Assembly: GCF_004793545.1 (NCBI RefSeq)
Contig: NZ_SRYA01000002.1
Location: 62,001 to 126,000 of the forward strand
Origin: Petralouisia muris
Lineage (GTDB): Bacteria > Bacillota > Clostridia > Lachnospirales > Lachnospiraceae
DNA length: 64,000 nucleotides
Direction of reading: 5' to 3'
A model generated the notes under the pieces. The model did not search any database. It was given only the letters and a program-made list of their open reading frames with translations, and was not told the DNA's origin. A program made the translations under genes and the position numbers. Position 1 is the stretch's first letter; each line of letters starts with the position of its first letter. This document shows positions 9,403 to 18,814 of this stretch, piece by piece.

Positions 9403-10029
9403 ATGAGTAAAAGGAAAAATACAAGCCCCGGATTTGACAAAATTGCACAGACAAGAGAGCTTCCGCCGCTGGTGCTGGATCAGAAATGGCACCAGCTGTT
9501 TCTGGATGGCAGCAAGCCTGCAAAGGTGGCGAAGCTGGAGCAGAAAGTAAGCGGCCATTTGTCCCGTCAGGGCCACTTGACCCAGGAACTCAAAGAACTG
9601 AAATCTTTGAAAAACAAACTGATGAAAAATATAGTTGCAAACATGGATGAAATTGGGGAAACAGGACAGGAGACCAGGAAGCTTCAGGAGGATAGAAGGC
9701 TGATTACAGAGATTAATCAGCGGATGGACTCCTGCCGTCAGGAATTAGACGAACTGCAGGAATTGATGAAAAAGGACAATGAGGAGCTGATGACGGAGAC
9801 CTTGGAGTACTGCTATGGAATTATGAACAGCAATGAGAAGGAACAGGAAGAACTGGCCCAGTGGATTGCAAAGACCCGGACGGAGCTGAAGATAAAGATT
9901 ATCCGTAAGGACGCCATTGAGGATCAAAGCAGGGCAATCTATGCGTATCTTCATGATATTTTCGGCGCCCAGGTGATTGGCGCGTTTGATTTGAAATATG
10001 GAGAGGAATATAAAAAAGCAAACAAATAA
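9403..10029 (+). CDS. Coiled-coil protein of unknown function
   Basis: 208 residues, no recognised catalytic domain and no signal peptide or membrane helix. Residues about 45-180 are rich in Glu, Lys, Leu and Gln with heptad-like spacing, so a long coiled coil is expected. It begins 4 bases after rex, so it is co-transcribed with it, and it is followed by an intrinsic terminator. A cytoplasmic structural or adaptor role is possible but is only inference; I do not recognise the family by name. Confidence 0.75.
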   Translation: MSKRKNTSPGFDKIAQTRELPPLVLDQKWHQLFLDGSKPAKVAKLEQKVSGHLSRQGHLTQELKELKSLKNKLMKNIVANMDEIGETGQETRKLQEDRRLITEINQRMDSCRQELDELQELMKKDNEELMTETLEYCYGIMNSNEKEQEELAQWIAKTRTELKIKIIRKDAIEDQSRAIYAYLHDIFGAQVIGAFDLKYGEEYKKANK

Positions 10030-10030
10030 A

Positions 10031-10069
10031 AGGCAGTCTTGGCAGAGAAACGCCGGGGGTGTCTTTTTT
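10031..10069 (+). terminator. Intrinsic terminator after rex operon
   Basis: Imperfect 13-bp stem (10031-10043 with 10052-10064, one mismatch and some G-U pairs), 8-base loop, then a run of T at 10064-10069. It directly follows the stop codon of the coiled-coil gene. Confidence 0.7.
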
Positions 10070-10081
10070 CGGAATTTGCAA

Positions 10082-10103
10082 TGGATTTTTCCGGAAAAAT
10101 CCA
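10082..10103. repeat. Perfect 22-bp palindrome
   Basis: Each 11-base half (TGGATTTTTCC) is the exact reverse complement of the other, with no spacer. It is followed by GTCTTTTT, so it may be a second weak terminator or a dyad operator before nnr. Confidence 0.7.
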
Positions 10104-10148
10104 GTCTTTTTGCAGAGGTTTTGCGGAGAATCCAGGCAGGAGGTTGAG

Positions 10149-11786
10149 ATGAAGATTCTGGTAAACAGCAGGCAGATGAAGCAGTGTGATAAGAATACTA
10201 TAGAGCGTTTTGGCGTGCCCTCTCTGGTGCTGATGGAGCGGGCAGCCTTAAGCACAGCGGAAGAAATTGACAGATATTTCCAGGTAAATCAGGGACAGGG
10301 CACAGTTTTAAGCCCAGCGAAGAAAACCGACAGATTTTTCCAGGTGAGTCAGCAACAGGGCACGGCCTTAACCACAGTGGAGGAACCTGGCAGGCAGCTT
10401 TGCAAAAATCACAGGAAGAAATTATCAGTCCTTGCAGTTTGTGGATTTGGAAATAACGGCGGAGACGGACTTGCCATCGGCCGTTTGCTCTGGCAGCGTG
10501 GATATGAGGTTACAATTGTTATGCCGTCGGAATCGGGAAAACTTTCCGAAGAGACAAAAATTCAGAAAGAGATATTATGCAATTACGGACTTGAGATAAC
10601 AGATTCCATGCCAGAGGGGGAATTTGACGTTGTGATAGACGCGCTGTTCGGGATCGGGCTCACCAGAAATCTGGAGGGAGCATACCGGGAATACATTACA
10701 GAAATGAATGAAAAATCCGGACTGAAAGTGGCGGCAGATATTCCTTCCGGCATCCATGCAGATACCGGGGAAGTGATGGGCGTTGGGTTTCGGGCAGATG
10801 TGACAGTAACCTTTGCATTTGCCAAGCCTGGGCTTTTGCTGTATCCAGGCGCGGAATATGCCGGGAAAGTTCTGGTAAAGGATATTGGAATTGATGCTTG
10901 CAGTTTCCTGGAAGCGAAGCCGAACCTGTTTGCTGCCGAATCGGAGGATTTGATGCGGATTCCCCGAAGGAAAAATCATTCCAACAAGGGAAGCTACGGG
11001 AAAGTCCTGACGGCGGCAGGACATAAGAATATGGCGGGAGCTGCTTTTTTAAGCGGAAAAGCCTCCTATCTTACCGGGGCAGGGCTTGTAAGGATATTTA
11101 CAGAAGAACAGAACCGGGTGATTCTGCAGGAGCTGCTGCCGGAGGCTATTCTGACCACCTGGGAAGGTACGGAAGTTTTGGAAGAAACGCTGTCAGAGGC
11201 TCTTTTCTGGGGAACGGTAATTGCAGTTGGCCCGGGGCTCGGCACAGAAAAAAACGCTGGGAAAATAATAGAATTAATCTTAAAGAAAGCGAAGGTTCCG
11301 GTCATTCTGGATGCAGATGGATTGAATGTCATCTCAGACCATTTAAAATGGCTGAAGGAAGCGGCGGCTCCTGTAATTGTGACGCCCCACCTGGGAGAGA
11401 TGGCAAGGCTGACGAAGAAAAGCATTTCTGATATACAAAAGAATTTATTGCAGGCTGCACAGGAATTTGCAGAAGAATATCAGGTAATATGTATTTTAAA
11501 GGATGCAGGAACTATCACAGCATTGCCGGACGGCAGGGCCTATATCAATACCAGCGGAAATCACGGGATGGCGACGGCTGGTTCCGGAGATGTGCTGACC
11601 GGAATTCTGGCGGGGCTGGTTGCCCAGGGAATGGCGCCTTGGGAGGCGGCTTTTACGGGGGTATATCTCCATGGGGCGGCTGCGGAGAAACAGGTGCAGC
11701 AGACTGGAACCTACGGAATGATGGCCCGGGATATTCTGGATGGAATCAAGATGGTTCTGAAAGAAAAGGAAGGGATATCACAATGA
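10149..11786 (+). CDS. nnr: Bifunctional NAD(P)HX epimerase/dehydratase
   Basis: 545 residues from ATG 10149, chosen because GGAGG lies just upstream; the longer frame from 10059 crosses the palindrome and terminator region. It repairs hydrated NAD(P)H: the N-terminal YjeF_N epimerase domain shows VNSRQMKQCDKNTIE, CGFGNNGGDGLAIGRLL and DALFGIGL; the C-terminal carbohydrate-kinase-like dehydratase domain shows NKGSYGKVL, GPGLG, LDADGLNVI, TPHLGEMARL and TAGSGDVLTGILAGL. Unusual is an insert of about 50 residues after LMERAALS, made of a 20-residue tandem repeat. The stop codon overlaps the ATG of alr (ATGA). Confidence 0.93.
   Translation: MKILVNSRQMKQCDKNTIERFGVPSLVLMERAALSTAEEIDRYFQVNQGQGTVLSPAKKTDRFFQVSQQQGTALTTVEEPGRQLCKNHRKKLSVLAVCGFGNNGGDGLAIGRLLWQRGYEVTIVMPSESGKLSEETKIQKEILCNYGLEITDSMPEGEFDVVIDALFGIGLTRNLEGAYREYITEMNEKSGLKVAADIPSGIHADTGEVMGVGFRADVTVTFAFAKPGLLLYPGAEYAGKVLVKDIGIDACSFLEAKPNLFAAESEDLMRIPRRKNHSNKGSYGKVLTAAGHKNMAGAAFLSGKASYLTGAGLVRIFTEEQNRVILQELLPEAILTTWEGTEVLEETLSEALFWGTVIAVGPGLGTEKNAGKIIELILKKAKVPVILDADGLNVISDHLKWLKEAAAPVIVTPHLGEMARLTKKSISDIQKNLLQAAQEFAEEYQVICILKDAGTITALPDGRAYINTSGNHGMATAGSGDVLTGILAGLVAQGMAPWEAAFTGVYLHGAAAEKQVQQTGTYGMMARDILDGIKMVLKEKEGISQ
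10248..10400 (+). repeat. 60-bp in-frame tandem repeat inside nnr
   Basis: Units start at 10248, 10308 and 10368 (third partial). They encode LSTAEEIDRYFQVNQGQGTV, LSPAKKTDRFFQVSQQQGTA and LTTVEEPGRQLCKN. They sit between the first helix of the epimerase domain and the GNNGGDG loop, where the family normally has only a short connection. Confidence 0.88.
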
Positions 11787-12952
11787 AATCATACAGCAGG
11801 GCGTATGCGGAAATAAATCTGGATGCAGTCATTCATAATATTTCCCAGATGGAAAAAGCTATTGGGAAGGATACGAAGATTATAGGAGTAATCAAGGCGG
11901 ACGGATACGGGCACGGCGCTGTTCCAATTGGAAAAGAACTGGAAAGGTTGGAATCTGTCTGGGGGTATGCAGTTGCCACTGCAGAGGAAGCGGCAATTCT
12001 GCGCAGAAATGAATTAAAGAAGCCTGTATTGGTTCTTGGCACTGTTTTTCCGGAGCAGTATGGAATTTTGGCAAAACAGGAGATCCGGGCTACGGTATAT
12101 TCCATGAAACAGGCCAAGGGGCTTGAGGATTTTGCAAAAGAACAAGGTCAGTCAGTGAGGATTCACCTGAAAATAGACACGGGCTTAAGCCGCCTTGGAT
12201 TTCAGGTGACGGAGGAAGCGGCAGATGAACTGGCACAGATTGTTAAGATGCCACATATGATAGTGGAAGGGATATTTACGCATTTTGCAAAGGCGGACGC
12301 CCAGGATAAAACCATGGCGAAAGACCAGTTCAGGCAGTTTCTGAAGATGAAAGAAATGCTGGCGCAGCGGGGAATTTCCATTCCTGTCAGCCATTGCGCC
12401 AACAGTGCGGCTATGATTGATATGCCAAAAACCAACATGAGCCTGGTGCGGGCGGGAATAAGCCTTTACGGCTTGTGGCCTTCCGATGAAGTCAGGAAAG
12501 AACATCTTGATTTGCAGCCGGCGCTGTCTTTAAAGAGCCGCATTGTGTTTCTGAAAGAACTGAAACCGGGGAGGACTGTCAGCTACGGGGCCACTTATGA
12601 GACGAAAAAAACTCAGAGGATTGCCACAATTCCTGTGGGATATGCAGATGGGTATGCCAGAAGCCTTTCTAATCGAGGCTATGTGCTGATACATGGAAAA
12701 GCAGCGCCTATTTGCGGCCGCATCTGCATGGATCAGTTTATGGCGGATGTTACAGATATCCCGGAGGCGGCTGAGGGGGATACGGTAACCCTGATAGGCA
12801 GGGATGGTTCTCGGGAGATTTCTATGGAAGAAATCGGAGATTTGTCCGGCAGATTTAACTATGAATTTGCCTGTGACCTGGGAAAACGCATTCCAAGGGT
12901 ATATGTACGGGAAGGGAAAGTGACAGAAACCAGAGATTATTTTGGAGAATAA
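11783..12952 (+). CDS. alr: Alanine racemase
   Basis: 389 residues, starting at an ATG that overlaps the nnr stop. It is a PLP enzyme interconverting L- and D-alanine for peptidoglycan. The PLP lysine lies in VIKADGYGHG (Lys38); the second catalytic residue, Tyr, lies in TVSYGATYET; the C-terminal beta domain shows PVGYADGYAR, GRICMDQFMADVT and the closing YEFACDLGKRIPRVY. The order nnr-alr-mazF is common in Firmicutes. Translational coupling to nnr is likely. Confidence 0.97.
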   Translation: MKSYSRAYAEINLDAVIHNISQMEKAIGKDTKIIGVIKADGYGHGAVPIGKELERLESVWGYAVATAEEAAILRRNELKKPVLVLGTVFPEQYGILAKQEIRATVYSMKQAKGLEDFAKEQGQSVRIHLKIDTGLSRLGFQVTEEAADELAQIVKMPHMIVEGIFTHFAKADAQDKTMAKDQFRQFLKMKEMLAQRGISIPVSHCANSAAMIDMPKTNMSLVRAGISLYGLWPSDEVRKEHLDLQPALSLKSRIVFLKELKPGRTVSYGATYETKKTQRIATIPVGYADGYARSLSNRGYVLIHGKAAPICGRICMDQFMADVTDIPEAAEGDTVTLIGRDGSREISMEEIGDLSGRFNYEFACDLGKRIPRVYVREGKVTETRDYFGE

Positions 12953-13019
12953 ACTGTATACACACGAAAAAATTGGGAAGAATAGGAAATAACCTATAAA
13001 GTTTTGGAGTGTGAGAAAA

Positions 13020-13367
13020 GTGATTATTCATCGAGGAGATATTTATTATGCGGATTTACGGCCGGTGGTAGGGTCTGAACAGGGAGGGGTGCGTCCGGTG
13101 CTGATTATACAGAATGATGTTGGAAACCGGCACAGCCCTACGGTAATTTGTGCGGCCATTACCTCAAAAATGAACAAGGCGAAACTTCCAACTCATGTAG
13201 AGCTGGAGGCGTCAAGGTATGATTTGATGAAAGATTCTGTGGTGCTGTTAGAGCAGCTTCGCACCATTGATAAACAGCGGCTGAAGGATAAAGTATGCCG
13301 CTTGGACAGTGAGATACTGAAAAAAGTAGACAGAGCGCTTGAGATCAGCCTGGAATTGTATACATAA
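13020..13367 (+). CDS. mazF: MazF/NdoA-type mRNA interferase toxin
   Basis: 115 residues beginning [16 protein letters not shown] 13020 is chosen because GGAG at 13006-13009 is 10 bases upstream; GTG 13011 would leave one base. The family core is intact: [19 protein letters not shown], the catalytic Arg/Thr region ([22 protein letters not shown]) and [13 protein letters not shown]. MazF toxins cut single-stranded mRNA at short motifs. In Bacillus the antitoxin gene lies between alr and ndoA; here only 67 bases separate alr from mazF and no antitoxin frame is visible on either side. Confidence 0.93.
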   Translation: MIIHRGDIYYADLRPVVGSEQGGVRPVLIIQNDVGNRHSPTVICAAITSKMNKAKLPTHVELEASRYDLMKDSVVLLEQLRTIDKQRLKDKVCRLDSEILKKVDRALEISLELYT

Positions 13368-13370
13368 ATC

Positions 13371-13399
13371 TTGACTAATATGCATGAAAATGGTATATT
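13371..13399 (+). promoter_or_regulatory. Sigma-A promoter for the CNNM/CBS gene
   Basis: TTGACT at 13371-13376 and TATATT at 13394-13399, 17-bp spacing, directly after the mazF stop codon. Confidence 0.75.
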
Positions 13400-13439
13400 T
13401 CAAGTGTTTTAGAATACAAATGCAAAAGGAGCATGAAAA

Positions 13440-14813
13440 ATGGATGATGGCGGGAGTCCGGTCATAGGGCTTATAGTATTTTTGGTTTTGGTGGCAGTCA
13501 GCGGAGGATTGTACGGCTTTCTTACGGCATTGGAAGAGGTGACGGAGAGCCAGGTACAGAAACGGGCGGAAGAAGGCAGCAGGCATGCGGCCTGGCTTCT
13601 TTTAGTGATGGACGATCCTTACAAAACCAGGCACGCAATTCAGATTATGGTAACTTTTGTCAGCGGTATCTTCGGAATTTACCAGATACGCATGTTGGGA
13701 AATTTTCTGGTCCACAGTTTATCGCAGGAGGGGGCAGACCCGGGAATCCGAAGCTTATGCTTTGTTCTGGCGACGGTGGCGGGAATTTTCTTTTTTGCGG
13801 TAGTCGGAATTATTGCGCCTCAGAAGATTGCGGCAAGGAAACCGGAGCAATGGCTCTTTGCGCTGGCGGGGATTCTTCACGGTATGGTGTCTGTGCTGAG
13901 ATTTTACACTTACCCGGCGGAGAAGATTTCCAATCTGGTAGTCAGGCTTGCGGGTGTGGACCCAAATGCAAGTTTTGACGATGTGACGGAAGAAGAAATT
14001 ATTTCCATGGTAAAGGAAGGACATGAGCAGGGAGTTCTGCAGGCCAGTGAAGCGGAAATGATTCACAATATTTTTGCCTTTGATGACAAGGAGGCCAAAG
14101 ATATTATGACCCACCGCAAGCATGTGGCGGCCATTGAAGGCAGGACGCAGCTGAAGGATGCTTTGGAATTTATTCTGGAGGCAAATAATTCCAGGTTCCC
14201 GGTATACAAGGACGATATTGACAATATTATCGGAATCATACATATGAAGGACGTTATGATTGAGAGCCGGAGAGGGGAGCATCTGGACTGGGCCGTACAG
14301 GATATCCCGGGACTGGTCCGGGAAGCGTTTTTTATTCCGGAGACAAGAAATATCAATGACTTGTTTAAAGGCATGCAGTCGAAAAAAAACCATATGGTAA
14401 TTGTGGTGGACGAGTACGGACAGACAGCGGGCATTGTGGCCATGGAAGATATTCTGGAAGAAATTGTCGGAAATATTTTTGATGAATATGATGAAGAGGA
14501 AACTACCATCATAAGTCAGCCGGACGGAAGCTTTATGATGAGCGGACTGGCGCCTTTTCAGGAAGTCTGCGGAATTCTGGAGCTTGCTTTAGAGGAAGCG
14601 GAGTATGAGACTTTAAACGGATTTCTGATTTCCCTGATTGGAAGGATACCGGGGGAGCAGGAACAGTTTGAACTGGACTGTGAGGGGTGGCGTTTTCATG
14701 TGCTTTCCGTCAGGGACAAGATGATCCATACGGTAAAAGTGACAAAACACGAGAGGATTTTCCGGGAACCGGAGGAGAAACTACAACAGAATGTAGAAGC
14801 TGAAATCAAATAG
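13440..14813 (+). CDS. CNNM/CBS domain protein (CorC/HlyC-type)
   Basis: 457 residues. The N-terminal DUF21/CNNM membrane domain (to about residue 170) has hydrophobic segments IGLIVFLVLVAVSGGLYGF and FFFAVVGIIAPQKIAARKPEQW. Two CBS domains follow (IMTHRKHVAAIE, NSRFPVYKDDIDNIIGIIHMKDV; then NHMVIVVDEYGQTAGIVAMEDILEEIVG) and a C-terminal CorC_HlyC transporter-associated domain (GLAPFQEVCGIL, ETLNGFLISLIGRIP, FHVLSVR). These proteins are linked to Mg2+/Co2+ handling; the older name hemolysin is misleading. It has its own promoter. Confidence 0.92.
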   Translation: MDDGGSPVIGLIVFLVLVAVSGGLYGFLTALEEVTESQVQKRAEEGSRHAAWLLLVMDDPYKTRHAIQIMVTFVSGIFGIYQIRMLGNFLVHSLSQEGADPGIRSLCFVLATVAGIFFFAVVGIIAPQKIAARKPEQWLFALAGILHGMVSVLRFYTYPAEKISNLVVRLAGVDPNASFDDVTEEEIISMVKEGHEQGVLQASEAEMIHNIFAFDDKEAKDIMTHRKHVAAIEGRTQLKDALEFILEANNSRFPVYKDDIDNIIGIIHMKDVMIESRRGEHLDWAVQDIPGLVREAFFIPETRNINDLFKGMQSKKNHMVIVVDEYGQTAGIVAMEDILEEIVGNIFDEYDEEETTIISQPDGSFMMSGLAPFQEVCGILELALEEAEYETLNGFLISLIGRIPGEQEQFELDCEGWRFHVLSVRDKMIHTVKVTKHERIFREPEEKLQQNVEAEIK

Positions 14814-14824
14814 CATACTAAATC

Positions 14825-14853
14825 TTGTCATATTTGCCAGAACATGATAGAAT
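14825..14853 (+). promoter_or_regulatory. Sigma-A promoter of yebC
   Basis: TTGTCA at 14825-14830 and TAGAAT at 14848-14853 with 17-bp spacing, 40 bases before the ATG at 14894. Confidence 0.7.
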
Positions 14854-14893
14854 ACAGAATAGAGAGAAAGAGAAGCAGAAAAGAGGAAAACAT

Positions 14894-15622
14894 ATGTCAG
14901 GACATTCTAAATTTGCCAACATCAAACACAAGAAAGAAAAGAATGATGCGGCAAAAGGGAAAATTTTTACGATTATTGGACGCGAAATTGCAGTTGCGGT
15001 GAAAGAAGGCGGCGCAGATCCGGCGAATAACAGCCGTTTGAGAGATGTAATCGCAAAGGCAAAGGCCAATAATATGCCCAATGATACCATTGACAGAGGA
15101 ATTAAGAAAGCGGCGGGAGACGCCAATGCTGTCAATTATGAGTTTGTATCATACGAGGGCTATGGGCCGAATGGGACGGCGATTATTGTGGATGCTTTGA
15201 CAGACAATAAGAACCGGACAGCGGCAAATGTAAGGAGCGCATTTACCAAGGGAAATGGGAATGTAGGGACGCCCGGGTGCGTATCTTATATGTTTGACAA
15301 GAAAGGACAGATTATCATTGACAAGGAGGAATGCCAACTGGAACCGGATGATCTGATGATGACTGCGCTGGACGCAGGAGCAGAGGATTTTTCCGAAGAA
15401 GAAGACAGCTATGAAGTTATTACAGATCCGGACTCTTTCAGCGAAGTCCGGCAGAAGTTAGAAGATGAAGGAATACCCATGGCTTCGGCGGAGGTAACCA
15501 TGATTCCTCAGAACTGGGTGGAATTAACGGATGAAACTGCAATTAAAAATCTTCAGAAAACGTTGGATCTTTTAGAAGAAGATGATGATGTACAGGCTGT
15601 GTATCACAACTGGGACGAATAA
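14894..15622 (+). CDS. yebC: YebC/PmpR family (TACO1-like) protein
   Basis: 242 residues from ATG 14894 ([15 protein letters not shown], the invariant family N-terminus). The longer frame from 14825 would overlap the promoter. Other signatures are [64 protein letters not shown] and the acidic [14 protein letters not shown]. Family members were described as transcriptional regulators and more recently as translation factors that relieve ribosome stalling; the sequence does not distinguish these. Confidence 0.95.
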   Translation: MSGHSKFANIKHKKEKNDAAKGKIFTIIGREIAVAVKEGGADPANNSRLRDVIAKAKANNMPNDTIDRGIKKAAGDANAVNYEFVSYEGYGPNGTAIIVDALTDNKNRTAANVRSAFTKGNGNVGTPGCVSYMFDKKGQIIIDKEECQLEPDDLMMTALDAGAEDFSEEEDSYEVITDPDSFSEVRQKLEDEGIPMASAEVTMIPQNWVELTDETAIKNLQKTLDLLEEDDDVQAVYHNWDE

Positions 15623-15684
15623 AGTATTGAGTTTATGTGAAGTTACAAAACCGAATTTTAGAAAAAAAGTACAGGGGGACCAAA

Positions 15685-17433
15685 ATGAAAAACTTAAAAA
15701 TAGGTACAAAATTATTAATAACATTTATGCTTATCATCATTTTATTCTGTGCGACAGTGGTAACTGCAATTAACGGATTAGATGAAAGCGCCGAAAAGTA
15801 TTCAGAATTTTACAATGTGGGATATCAGATTACCAATAAAGTTATGAACATGCGCCGCGGACTGCAGATTATTGTAAAAGATATTTCCTTTGTGACGATG
15901 GAAGAGGATGCAGAGCAGATCGAGGTTTACAAAGCAGATTTAGAGAAGGAGCTGGATCTTCTGTCAGAAAACGGCGACTGGCTGTTCCAGAATTTTACAG
16001 GAGATAATAAGCTGCTGGAAGAATTTTCCGCCTATATCACAGAGGCGGTGGAAATGCAGAAAACCGTGATGAAGCTGGCTGAGACGGATCGGCCGGGGGC
16101 CCAGAAAATGCTGTTGGAAGAATATCAGCCCATGGTTGAAAAAGCTGTAAATTCCCTGATTAATGTCAGTGATGTGGCAGAGAAAAATGCAGAGTCAGAT
16201 TATGAACTTACGGTTAATATGCAGAAAAATCTGAAGTTGATTCAGTACGGCATGGCAGGCGGGGCTCTGCTGATTACATTGATTCTTTCTCTTTATCTGA
16301 CAAGGGCAATTACCAAGCCTTTGAAGGAACTGGAAGATTCTGCAGAGAAGATTGTATCTGGTAATTTTGACATTAAAGTAACTTATGAGTCAAAGGATGA
16401 GTTGGGCAGACTGGCAAAGGCGTTTAAGAAGATGACAGACACATTGGAGGATATTATTACAGACGCTTCCAGGCTTCTGAGCGAAATGGCAGACGGCAAC
16501 TTTGACGTGCGCACCCATGCGGAAGAAGAATATGTGGGAGAATTCCAGGGCTTGTTATCCTCCATACGCAGGCTGAACCGTGATCTGAGCATAACGCTGG
16601 GACAGATTAACCGAAGCGCCGATCAGGTTGCAGCAGGTTCCGATCAGGTGTCCATCGGCGCCCAGGCTCTTTCTCAGGGTTCCACGGAACAGGCTGCTGC
16701 AGTGGAAGAGTTGGCTACTACAATTGCGGGTATTTCCACCCAGGTGAAGGATACGGCGGAAGATGCGCTGAAGGCAAAAGAACAGTCTACCACAGCGGGA
16801 GACGAAGCGGAAGAATGCAACAGACAGATGCGTGATATGATGTCTGCAATGGAAGAAATTACACGTACTTCCGATGAAATTGGAAAGATTATTAAGACCA
16901 TTGAAGATATTGCGTTCCAGACCAATATTCTGGCATTGAACGCGGCAGTGGAGGCTTCCAGGGCAGGTACGGCAGGAAAAGGATTTGCAGTGGTTGCAGA
17001 CGAGGTGCGCAACCTTGCAAGCAAGAGTTCTGCCGCTTCCCAGAATACGGCAGAATTAATTGAAAGCTCCATCAAGGCAGTGACCCGAGGCACCAAGATT
17101 GCAGATTCTACGGCTCAGTCCCTGGTGAAAGTAGTGGACGAAGTTCGTTCTGCTTCCGGCAAGGTGGATAAGATTGCAGATGCGGCAGAAGAGCAGGCAG
17201 GCGCAATTGAACAGGTTACTCTGGGGATCAACCAGATTTCCAGTGTGGTACAGACCAACTCTGCCACCTCCGAAGAGAGCGCAGCAGCCAGTCAGGAGCT
17301 TTCCGAACAGGCAGATATGCTGAAACGGCTTGTTGCAAAGTTTATTCTCCGTGCAGAATATGCCCTGGCTTCTACTCCGGATCAGGGATATGATCAGGGC
17401 GGACACTCCGGCGATTACATAAATCTGGATTAA
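15685..17433 (+). CDS. Methyl-accepting chemotaxis protein
   Basis: 582 residues from ATG 15685 (GGGGG ribosome site). Topology: membrane helix 1 (about 8-30), a periplasmic/extracellular four-helix-bundle sensor domain (about 31-185), membrane helix 2 (about 188-210), HAMP ([18 protein letters not shown] ... [15 protein letters not shown]), then a long coiled-coil signalling domain with adaptation segments rich in E/Q/A. The hairpin tip that contacts CheA/CheW is perfect: [20 protein letters not shown] and [16 protein letters not shown]. The ligand cannot be predicted. No other chemotaxis gene is in the window. Confidence 0.95.
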   Translation: MKNLKIGTKLLITFMLIIILFCATVVTAINGLDESAEKYSEFYNVGYQITNKVMNMRRGLQIIVKDISFVTMEEDAEQIEVYKADLEKELDLLSENGDWLFQNFTGDNKLLEEFSAYITEAVEMQKTVMKLAETDRPGAQKMLLEEYQPMVEKAVNSLINVSDVAEKNAESDYELTVNMQKNLKLIQYGMAGGALLITLILSLYLTRAITKPLKELEDSAEKIVSGNFDIKVTYESKDELGRLAKAFKKMTDTLEDIITDASRLLSEMADGNFDVRTHAEEEYVGEFQGLLSSIRRLNRDLSITLGQINRSADQVAAGSDQVSIGAQALSQGSTEQAAAVEELATTIAGISTQVKDTAEDALKAKEQSTTAGDEAEECNRQMRDMMSAMEEITRTSDEIGKIIKTIEDIAFQTNILALNAAVEASRAGTAGKGFAVVADEVRNLASKSSAASQNTAELIESSIKAVTRGTKIADSTAQSLVKVVDEVRSASGKVDKIADAAEEQAGAIEQVTLGINQISSVVQTNSATSEESAAASQELSEQADMLKRLVAKFILRAEYALASTPDQGYDQGGHSGDYINLD

Positions 17434-17508
17434 GAACGAAGATAGGAATCAATCAGGCAATCGCCGTTTTTCCGAACAGGAAGGCTGTGCGGCAGGAGGA
17501 GAAGGCAC

Positions 17509-18798
17509 ATGAGCAATTATCAGATAGAGACAAAATGTATTCAGTCCGGCTGGCATCCTGGAAAGGGAGAACCGAGAGTTCTCCCCATTTACCAGAGCAC
17601 TACATTTAAATATGACACCAGTGAACAGATGGGCAGGCTGTTTGATCTGGAGGACAGCGGGTATTTTTATACCAGACTGCAGAATCCCACCAACGATGCA
17701 GTGGCAGAGAAGATCTGTGAACTGGAAGGCGGAGTGGCTGCGATGCTTACGTCGTCCGGACAGGCTGCAAATTATTATGCAATATTCAATATTTGTGAAG
17801 CGGGAGATCATATGATATGTTCTTCCACTGTGTATGGCGGCACCTTTAACCTGTTTGGGGCAACGCTGAAGAAACAGGGGATTTCATGCACTTTTGTGGA
17901 TCCTGACGCTTCTCTGGAAGAGCTGTCCCAGGCGTTTTTGCCTAATACAAAAGCAGTGTTTGCAGAATCCATTGCCAATCCGGCATTGGTAGTTCTGGAT
18001 ATTGAGAAATTTGCTAAGGCAGCCCATGATCATGGAGTTCTCTTGATTGTGGACAATACATTTCCAACGCCTATTAATTGCCGTCCTTTTGAATGGGGCG
18101 CAGATATCGTCACCCATTCCACCACCAAATATATGGATGGACATGCAATGTGCGTGGGAGGCTGTATTGTGGATAGCGGGAATTTTGACTGGAATCAGCA
18201 TGCGGAGAAATATCCGGGGCTGACTCAGCCGGATCCCACCTATCATGGGATTGTTTATACGGAGAAATTCGGCAAAGGGGCATATATTACCAAGGCAACG
18301 GCGCAGATTATGAGAGATTTGGGTTCCATCCAGTCTCCCCAGAATGCGTTTTTGCTGAATGTAGGATTGGAGACACTGCATCTGCGAGTGCCAAGGCATT
18401 GTGAGAATGCCAGAGAGGTTGCGGAATTTTTGAACGGCCATGAGAAAGTGGCATGGGTAAATTTTGCAGGTCTCAAAGACAATAAGTATTATGATTTGGC
18501 GAAGAAGTATATGCCAAATGGCACCTGCGGCGTAATTTCCTTTGGGTTAAAAGGAGGAAGAAAAGTTTCCGTAGATTTTATGGATAGGCTGAACATGATT
18601 GCAATTGTGACTCACGTTGCAGACGCCCGTACCTGTGTCCTGCATCCTGCCAGCCACACCCACAGGCAGATGACAGATGAACAGTTAGTGGAAGCAGGCG
18701 TGGCGCCGGATTTGATTCGTTTGTCCGTTGGAATTGAAAACGTTCAGGATATTCTTGAGGATCTTGCGCAGGCTTTAGAAGGCGTAGACAATGATTAA
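17509..18798 (+). CDS. metY: O-acetylhomoserine sulfhydrylase (MetY-type)
   Basis: 429 residues, the length of the Cys/Met-metabolism PLP family. It joins O-acetylhomoserine with sulfide (or methanethiol) to make homocysteine or methionine. Visible are YQSTTFKYDTSEQMG, YTRLQNPTNDAVAEKICELEGG, the cofactor-binding SSGQAA and the PLP lysine in THSTTKYMDGH (about Lys207), then the C-terminal THVADARTCVLHPASHTHRQ and RLSVGIEN. AGGAGG precedes the ATG. No S-box or T-box was recognised in the 75 bases upstream. Confidence 0.92.
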   Translation: MSNYQIETKCIQSGWHPGKGEPRVLPIYQSTTFKYDTSEQMGRLFDLEDSGYFYTRLQNPTNDAVAEKICELEGGVAAMLTSSGQAANYYAIFNICEAGDHMICSSTVYGGTFNLFGATLKKQGISCTFVDPDASLEELSQAFLPNTKAVFAESIANPALVVLDIEKFAKAAHDHGVLLIVDNTFPTPINCRPFEWGADIVTHSTTKYMDGHAMCVGGCIVDSGNFDWNQHAEKYPGLTQPDPTYHGIVYTEKFGKGAYITKATAQIMRDLGSIQSPQNAFLLNVGLETLHLRVPRHCENAREVAEFLNGHEKVAWVNFAGLKDNKYYDLAKKYMPNGTCGVISFGLKGGRKVSVDFMDRLNMIAIVTHVADARTCVLHPASHTHRQMTDEQLVEAGVAPDLIRLSVGIENVQDILEDLAQALEGVDND

Positions 18799-18814
18799 TT
18801 TTGGAGGAGTAGAT

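Noticed and set aside
13755-14393. Minus-strand open frame opposite the CNNM/CBS gene
   Set aside because: Antisense shadow of a well-supported coding region; no start context and no domain.
15623-15684. Sigma-D (flagellar) promoter before the chemotaxis receptor
   Set aside because: A TAAA and an ACCGAAT can be found, but the spacing is far from the required 15 bases.
17434-17508. S-box (SAM) riboswitch before metY
   Set aside because: Only 75 bases are available and none of the conserved kink-turn or P1 sequences is visible.
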